Assembly: GCA_945870015.1 (NCBI GenBank)
Contig: CAMBQS010000018.1
Coordinates: forward strand, 1 to 20,086
Source: Desulfocicer vacuolatum DSM 3385
GTDB lineage: Bacteria; Desulfobacterota; Desulfobacteria; Desulfobacterales; SURF-7
Reading direction: 5' to 3'
Length of the DNA: 20,086 nucleotides
The notes beneath the pieces were generated by a model. It did no database searches and was not told the DNA's origin. It saw only the letters and a list, made by a program, of their open reading frames with translations. The first letter of the stretch is position 1. Each line of letters starts with the position of its first letter. Made by a program: the position numbers and the translations under genes. This document shows positions 15,652 to 20,086 of this stretch, piece by piece.

Positions 15652-15684
15652 AAAAAAGGCGTGGTGTAAAGCTACCCACGCCTT
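15652..15684 (-). terminator. Rho-independent terminator after the tRNA
   Basis: On the minus strand AAGGCGTGG (15684-15676) pairs perfectly with CCACGCCTT (15664-15656) around an 11-nt loop, followed by a run of U (15657-15652). It should end the dnaG-rpoD-tRNA transcript. Only 38 bp separate it from the Nif3-like start codon. Confidence 0.85.
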
Positions 15685-15784
15685 GACTGCCGATTCGACT
15701 CTTATTCGTTTTAATATGATATCCCACATTAAATTCATTTCCTCATCTTCCCCATATTCGCTAACCCAATAAGTGGCAAATGAG

Positions 15785-15858
15785 TGGGCCCACCTGGATT
15801 CGAACCAGGGACCGACCGGTTATGAGCCGGTGGCTCTACCAGACTGAGCTATAGGCCC
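15785..15858 (-). tRNA. tRNA with anticodon CAU (elongator Met, or Ile2 if lysidine-modified)
   Basis: The 74-nt RNA folds into a full cloverleaf. The acceptor pairs GGGCCTA with TGGGCCC. The D arm has GCTC/GAGC, the anticodon arm has ACCGG/CCGGT around CTCATAA, and the T arm has CCTGG/CCAGG around TTCGAAT. The discriminator base is A. The CCA end is not encoded (CTC follows), so it must be added by tRNA nucleotidyltransferase. The CAU anticodon fits elongator tRNA-Met or the minor tRNA-Ile whose C34 is changed to lysidine by TilS. An initiator is excluded by the paired first acceptor base pair. It lies 52 bp after rpoD. Confidence 0.95.
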
Positions 15859-15910
15859 TCAGCTCCAATGGATTAGCTTATCTAACGCCTGTCCTATGAT
15901 TTGTCAAGTT

Positions 15911-17710
15911 CTATGTATCGATAAAACTCTTGAGTTTCTTGCTTCTTGTTGGATGCCGCAGTTTCCGCAGCGCCTTTGCTTCTATCTGACGAATTCGTTC
16001 CCGGGTTACCGCAAAATCCTTTCCAACCTCTTCCAGTGTATGATCTGCCTTTTCACCAATGCCAAACCGCATCCGCAAAACCTTTTCTTCACGCGGGGTA
16101 AGTGTTGCCAGAACTTTTCGGGTCTGCTCCGCAAGATTCATATTCACAGCCGCATCTGAGGGGAGCATAAATTTTTTATCCTCAATAAAATCTCCTAAAT
16201 GGCTATCCTCCTCCTCACCAATCGGGGTTTCCAGTGAGATCGGTTCCCGGGCAATCTTAAGTACCCGGCGGACTTTATCCAGCGGAATCTCCATTTTCTG
16301 TGCAATCTCTTCCGGAGAAGGTTCACGCCCAAGTTCCTGAACCAGATACCGGGATGTCCGGATCAGCTTATTGATGGTTTCAATCATATGAACCGGAATC
16401 CGGATGGTTCTTGCCTGATCCGCAATCGCCCTTGTAATCGCCTGACGTATCCACCAGGTTGCATATGTGCTGAATTTATACCCTCTGCGGTATTCAAATT
16501 TATCAACCGCTTTCATCAAACCGATATTCCCTTCCTGAATCAAATCCAGAAATTGAAGCCCGCGGTTGGTATATTTTTTGGCAATGCTGACCACCAGCCG
16601 GAGATTGGCCCGGATCAATTCCTTTTTTGCGATCTTTGCTCTGATCCGTCCTTCTTCCACATTGGTAATGATTCGTTTCAGGGTCCGGCTATTGGCTTTG
16701 ATGGCATTTGCTCTTTCCTGGATCTGATCCTGCACATCCTTCATTTCCATGAAAAGATCTGCCAACTTATCTTTTTTGATGTCGCATTTTGTCTTTGCCC
16801 ATCTGATAAATTCAGTTTTACCGGCCAGATTCATCCGAAATTCCGTTACCGGCATTTCATGAGCTTCCGCGCACTTAATGATCAGCCGGTTCTTCTCATC
16901 AAACCAGTTAATCTGATTTTTAATCATGTCTTCAATTCGATCCACCACACTGCTCTCTAGACGCCAATCCTTCAGAAGGTCAAAAATTTTATTGATCCTT
17001 CGTGTTATGGCTCGCCTGGCTCGTCGCTGCTCTTCTGAATCGTTTTTCATCTGGAACAGATTGTCACGCAAGTCCTGATTTTCCCTGTCCAGTTCACGGA
17101 TAACCGCTGCAGTGGCCAGATACGTTTCAACCTGCGCTGCTTCATCCACATAGGTGTCGCCTTCATCGATATCCCGAAGAACGTGCTTGGCCCGAAGATT
17201 CCCAATTTCAATATTGTCCGCCAGTGCGAGGATGCTTTCCGTCCCGATGGTGGTCTCCAGCATTGCCCGAAGAACTTCCTGTTCCCCGGCCTCTATTTTT
17301 TTGGCAATGTCAATTTCGCCCTCCCGGCTAAGGAGAGTGACCAGCCCCATCTCTCTGAGATACATCTTAACCGGGTCTGTTACCGTACCAAAATCAACTG
17401 TTGAACCAACAACCGTGTCATTTTCAAAAACCTTCCTTTTGTCAAAAGAATCTTCTTTGGGTTTCAATACTTTTGCGTCATTATCCAGAATCTTGATATC
17501 CATATCATCGAAAACCATTAAAGTTTCATCTATTTTTTCAGGCAGCAAAAGATCCTCCGGAAGCATTTCATATATTTCATCATACGTCAGTTGGCCTTGT
17601 CTTTTACCTTTTTCAATGAGCTTGTCGAGCTTTTTCTTTTGGGCCGCTTCGTTTGTTTTGGTAATTCCGGCATCCGATTTTTTCTGTTTTTTTACAGATC
17701 CTTTTGTCAT
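15911..17710 (-). CDS. rpoD: RNA polymerase primary sigma factor (sigma-70)
   Basis: RpoD directs core RNA polymerase to housekeeping promoters. The 599-residue protein is close to the E. coli length (613). A short region 1.1 with KRQGQLTYDEIYEMLP near residue 36 is followed by region 1.2 (DPVKMYLREMG, about 112) and a non-conserved region. Region 2 has LRLVVSIAKKYTNRGLQFLD and KFSTYATWWIRQAITRAIAD, which bind core and melt the -10 element. Region 3 (GREPSPEEIA) and region 4 with the helix-turn-helix VTRERIRQIEAKALRKLRHP (-35 recognition) complete it. The ATG overlaps the dnaG stop as ATGA, so the two are translationally coupled. It is the middle gene of the dnaG-rpoD-tRNA unit, equivalent to the macromolecular synthesis operon of other bacteria, without rpsU here. 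Confidence 0.98.
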   Translation of the reverse strand: MTKGSVKKQKKSDAGITKTNEAAQKKKLDKLIEKGKRQGQLTYDEIYEMLPEDLLLPEKIDETLMVFDDMDIKILDNDAKVLKPKEDSFDKRKVFENDTVVGSTVDFGTVTDPVKMYLREMGLVTLLSREGEIDIAKKIEAGEQEVLRAMLETTIGTESILALADNIEIGNLRAKHVLRDIDEGDTYVDEAAQVETYLATAAVIRELDRENQDLRDNLFQMKNDSEEQRRARRAITRRINKIFDLLKDWRLESSVVDRIEDMIKNQINWFDEKNRLIIKCAEAHEMPVTEFRMNLAGKTEFIRWAKTKCDIKKDKLADLFMEMKDVQDQIQERANAIKANSRTLKRIITNVEEGRIRAKIAKKELIRANLRLVVSIAKKYTNRGLQFLDLIQEGNIGLMKAVDKFEYRRGYKFSTYATWWIRQAITRAIADQARTIRIPVHMIETINKLIRTSRYLVQELGREPSPEEIAQKMEIPLDKVRRVLKIAREPISLETPIGEEEDSHLGDFIEDKKFMLPSDAAVNMNLAEQTRKVLATLTPREEKVLRMRFGIGEKADHTLEEVGKDFAVTRERIRQIEAKALRKLRHPTRSKKLKSFIDT

Positions 17711-19539
17711 AAACTTTTGCCTCCGGAAGACTCCCGTTTCTTCTGTATTCTTTTTTGATCGCGTAACTGCTCCATTAAAGCCATCAGCAGTTTATCATCA
17801 TTTTGTGCTTCCGCCGTCTTTATTCTCATAAACAAGTCATGGTTTTTCTTATTTTTACTCAAGACAAACTGCTGGATCAATTTCAGACAGCCGGCATGAT
17901 TCCATTTGCTGTTTTCGATTGCCAGCGATGCAATAAACTTTTCCTGTTCCGGGTTATTGACTCTTCCAATCAAACTGGAAACAGATTGATTGCCTTTTTC
18001 ATGTTGCTCTAAAAGCAATCCACCTATTTTTGCCAGCATCTTGTTCTCAAAATATGTCAAAATTTTCTGTTTGCCGATCTCAGGAAGAATTTCCGGATAC
18101 TGTACCATCATGGCAATAATCTTTTTTTCCATTCGATCGTATTCAAATGACATTCCTTTTTGATTCATGCCTGTTGATCGCTGATTTTCCCGTTGAGCCA
18201 TTCCTTTAAGATCATTTCCGGAACTTTTTTTCTGAATTGACTCCCTTACTTTTTCCATAATCGCTGAATCATCGATATTCAATTTTTCTGCCAGTTTTTT
18301 AATATATAAAGATCGTAAAACATTATCTGAAGCGTTGGCCAGGTAATCCTTCATGATCTCAACAGTACGAACCTTTCCCTCCACAGACATTCCGTGCTTC
18401 CGGATCGCAGACTGCATTAGAAAATCCATCGGGCTCAAAACATGCTGTACCTTTCCCCGGAATTCCGCTTCCCCATATTCAAACAGATAGGAATCCGGAT
18501 CATGGCCATCCGGCAGAACCAGAATCGCAGCATCAAGATGTTCCTTATCAAATACTTCAATACTGCGGGCGGCAGCTTTTAATCCAGCCTCATCTGAGTC
18601 GTACACAAGAATGACTTTTCCGGAATGCCCGCAATGTCCTCTGAGTATCCGGACATGTTCGGATGTCAGGCTGGTACCCAGGGTGGCAACTGCATTTTGA
18701 ACTCCATGTTGCCATAAAGCAAGAAGATCCAGATATCCTTCAACAATAAAGGCTGTCCCTGTCTTCCGACATTCCGACTTTGCGATATGGAGTCCATACA
18801 AAGAACTGCTTTTACTGTACACCATTGTTTCAGGCGAATTCAGATACTTGGGTAGAGAGTTGTCCAGGACGCGCCCTCCAAAACCAATCACCTGATTGCC
18901 GGCGCTGAAAATTGGAAACATAATGCGGTTGCGAAATCGATCATAACAACCTGTTTTTTGATTATTTTCTACTACCAATCCGGATTTGATCATTACATTT
19001 CGGGGGATCCGTTCCCGGGTAAGATGCTGCACCAGATTGTTCCATCCATCCGGTACATATCCGATATGGAACGTCTCAAGTGTATTCTTTGTAATCCCTC
19101 TTTTGGTTAAGTATTGAAGCCCGGGTTTACCCGAAAATTCCTGGAACAGCATGTTCTGATAAAATTTCATTGCATGCTGGTTCACCTCCAGTATCTGCTC
19201 CCTTTCCCCCATCGCCTTCTGTTCAGCCGGACTCATCTCTTTTGTCGGTAACTCAATATTGAATCGTCTTGCAAGTGACTGAACAGCCTCTGGAAATGAA
19301 ACGCCATCATGTTTCATCACAAAACGGATAACATTTCCACCTTCTCCGCAACCAAAGCAATGAAAAACTTGTTTTTCCGGGTTTACAGTAAATGAGGGGG
19401 TTTTTTCCGAATGAAACGGGCAGAGACCGATATGATTCTTTCCTGCTTTTTTCAAAAGCACCGACTCTGATACGATATCAATAATATCGGCAACATTTTG
19501 AATTTCTGAAATTTTTTCTTCAGGAATATAAAACGCCAA
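17707..19539 (-). CDS. dnaG: DNA primase
   Basis: DnaG makes RNA primers at the replication fork with DnaB helicase. Counting from TTG 19539 the protein has 610 residues. The zinc ribbon is CPFH (Cys40, His43) and CFGC (Cys61, Cys64), framed by SEKTPSFTV. The basic motif FGGRVLDNSLPKYLNSPE and the TOPRIM core follow (Glu267 in FIVEGYLDLLALW; Asp314 and Asp316 in YDSDEAGLKAA). The C-terminal 150 or so residues form the helicase-binding part. The open frame extends 27 codons upstream to 19620. TTG 19539 is chosen because GGAGG lies 9 nt before it and because family members begin just before IPEEKI. It overlaps rpoD by 4 bp. Confidence 0.96.
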   Translation of the reverse strand: MAFYIPEEKISEIQNVADIIDIVSESVLLKKAGKNHIGLCPFHSEKTPSFTVNPEKQVFHCFGCGEGGNVIRFVMKHDGVSFPEAVQSLARRFNIELPTKEMSPAEQKAMGEREQILEVNQHAMKFYQNMLFQEFSGKPGLQYLTKRGITKNTLETFHIGYVPDGWNNLVQHLTRERIPRNVMIKSGLVVENNQKTGCYDRFRNRIMFPIFSAGNQVIGFGGRVLDNSLPKYLNSPETMVYSKSSSLYGLHIAKSECRKTGTAFIVEGYLDLLALWQHGVQNAVATLGTSLTSEHVRILRGHCGHSGKVILVYDSDEAGLKAAARSIEVFDKEHLDAAILVLPDGHDPDSYLFEYGEAEFRGKVQHVLSPMDFLMQSAIRKHGMSVEGKVRTVEIMKDYLANASDNVLRSLYIKKLAEKLNIDDSAIMEKVRESIQKKSSGNDLKGMAQRENQRSTGMNQKGMSFEYDRMEKKIIAMMVQYPEILPEIGKQKILTYFENKMLAKIGGLLLEQHEKGNQSVSSLIGRVNNPEQEKFIASLAIENSKWNHAGCLKLIQQFVLSKNKKNHDLFMRIKTAEAQNDDKLLMALMEQLRDQKRIQKKRESSGGKSL

Positions 19540-19715
19540 GGAGCAAAGCCTCCGTAATTTTAAAAAAAAGAATGACTGAAAGTAACGCCATGTCGGCATC
19601 CGGCAAAAAACTTCCGTCAAACTTCACGGACTTGGCTCGGCCATACTCCTATATATAAATATATTATAAATCATATAGTTATGTATCATGCAATGATTTA
19701 CTATAAAAATATTTA

Positions 19716-19744
19716 TATTTATTTAATTTTTCCTGTTCTGTCAA
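19716..19744 (-). promoter_or_regulatory. Candidate sigma-70 promoter upstream of dnaG
   Basis: A perfect TTGACA (19744-19739) stands 17 bp from TAAATA (19721-19716) on the minus strand, just after the hisB stop. A second element, a perfect TATAAT at 19668-19663 in a very AT-rich stretch, could be the main -10 box, with TTGCAT 19 bp upstream. One or both probably start the dnaG-rpoD transcript. Confidence 0.45.
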
Positions 19745-19751
19745 TACTTTT

Positions 19752-20086
19752 TTAAATACATCCTTTGCTTGATCGTACATCCTGAATCCGTTTATCCAGG
19801 GATACCGCCTCATCCAGTGCCCGGCCCAATGATTTGAAAATGGCTTCGATAATATGATGTTCATTTTCTCCATATTGAACATTAATATGAAGGGTTACCC
19901 CGCCCCTGACGGCAAAAGCCCTCAGAAATTCACCGGTTAATTGTGTATTCAATCCACTGCCGGTATGCTGGAGTAAAGGAACATTGTAGACCAAAAAAGG
20001 ACGGTTGGACAGGTCCAGAGAAACCTCTGCCAGGGTCTCATCCATGGGGGTTATGGCATGACCATACCTTTTGATCCCTTTTCGAT
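19752..20086 (-). CDS. hisB: Imidazoleglycerol-phosphate dehydratase, C-terminal part (cut by right edge)
   Basis: The enzyme removes water from imidazole glycerol phosphate in histidine synthesis. The frame is open to the window edge and enters at RKGIKRYGHAITPMDETLAE, so the N-terminal half is outside the window. About 111 residues are present. Family motifs seen are RYGHAITPMDETLAEVSLDL, NRPFLVYN, FLRAFAVRGGVTLHI and the metal-binding GENEHHIIEAIFKSLGRAL, then the typical end DVRSSKGCI. The Met at 20045 is internal (PMDE), not a start. It ends 212 bp upstream of the dnaG start, with no clear terminator between. Confidence 0.95.
   Translation of the reverse strand, partial: RKGIKRYGHAITPMDETLAEVSLDLSNRPFLVYNVPLLQHTGSGLNTQLTGEFLRAFAVRGGVTLHINVQYGENEHHIIEAIFKSLGRALDEAVSLDKRIQDVRSSKGCI

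Noticed and set aside
17154..17831. A 225-codon plus-strand frame antisense to rpoD and the end of dnaG
   Set aside because: It is the reverse reading of strongly conserved sigma-70 sequence, is low in complexity (Ser-rich) and has no ribosome binding site or family motif.

Overview
The window looks like chromosomal core-genome DNA from a Gram-negative anaerobe of the Desulfobacterota (Desulfobacterales-like). This is an inference from gene content and protein style, not a database match. Supporting signs are a dnaG-rpoD-tRNA block followed by a Nif3-family gene, a C4 zinc-ribbon coiled-coil gene and the RNase P RNA. A PAS-rich hybrid histidine kinase, a PilZ protein and moderate GC also fit. 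No transposase, integrase, CRISPR array or phage gene is visible.

Left part (1-8032). A hybrid sensor kinase runs off the left edge on the minus strand. Divergent from it is a plus-strand run: a beta-CASP metallo-beta-lactamase RNase-like protein, an adenosine-specific kinase (DUF355) family protein, 3-dehydroquinate synthase (aroB), a thiamine-diphosphate enzyme of the ILVBL/2-hydroxyacyl-CoA lyase type, and an AEC-family permease. Short gaps and good ribosome binding sites suggest at least partial co-transcription from the nuclease gene through the TPP enzyme.

Middle (8033-11160). A minus-strand MscS-like membrane protein has a periplasmic coiled coil and apparently two beta-domains. It is divergent from the most unusual gene here, a small protein made essentially of a CULT domain, the thalidomide-binding fold of cereblon. 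Both divergent genes have good sigma-70-type promoters, and a perfect 15-bp palindrome lies between them. A PilZ (c-di-GMP receptor) gene follows on the minus strand with its own near-consensus promoter.

Right part (11160-20086, all minus strand). In order of transcription: hisB (C-terminal part, cut by the window edge), dnaG, rpoD (ATGA overlap with dnaG), a tRNA with anticodon CAU, a strong intrinsic terminator, a Nif3-like protein, a zinc-ribbon coiled-coil protein, RNase P RNA, a large protein with a C-terminal HPr domain, and ispD. This is a housekeeping block covering replication priming, primary sigma factor, tRNA maturation and isoprenoid synthesis. The HPr fusion is its odd member.
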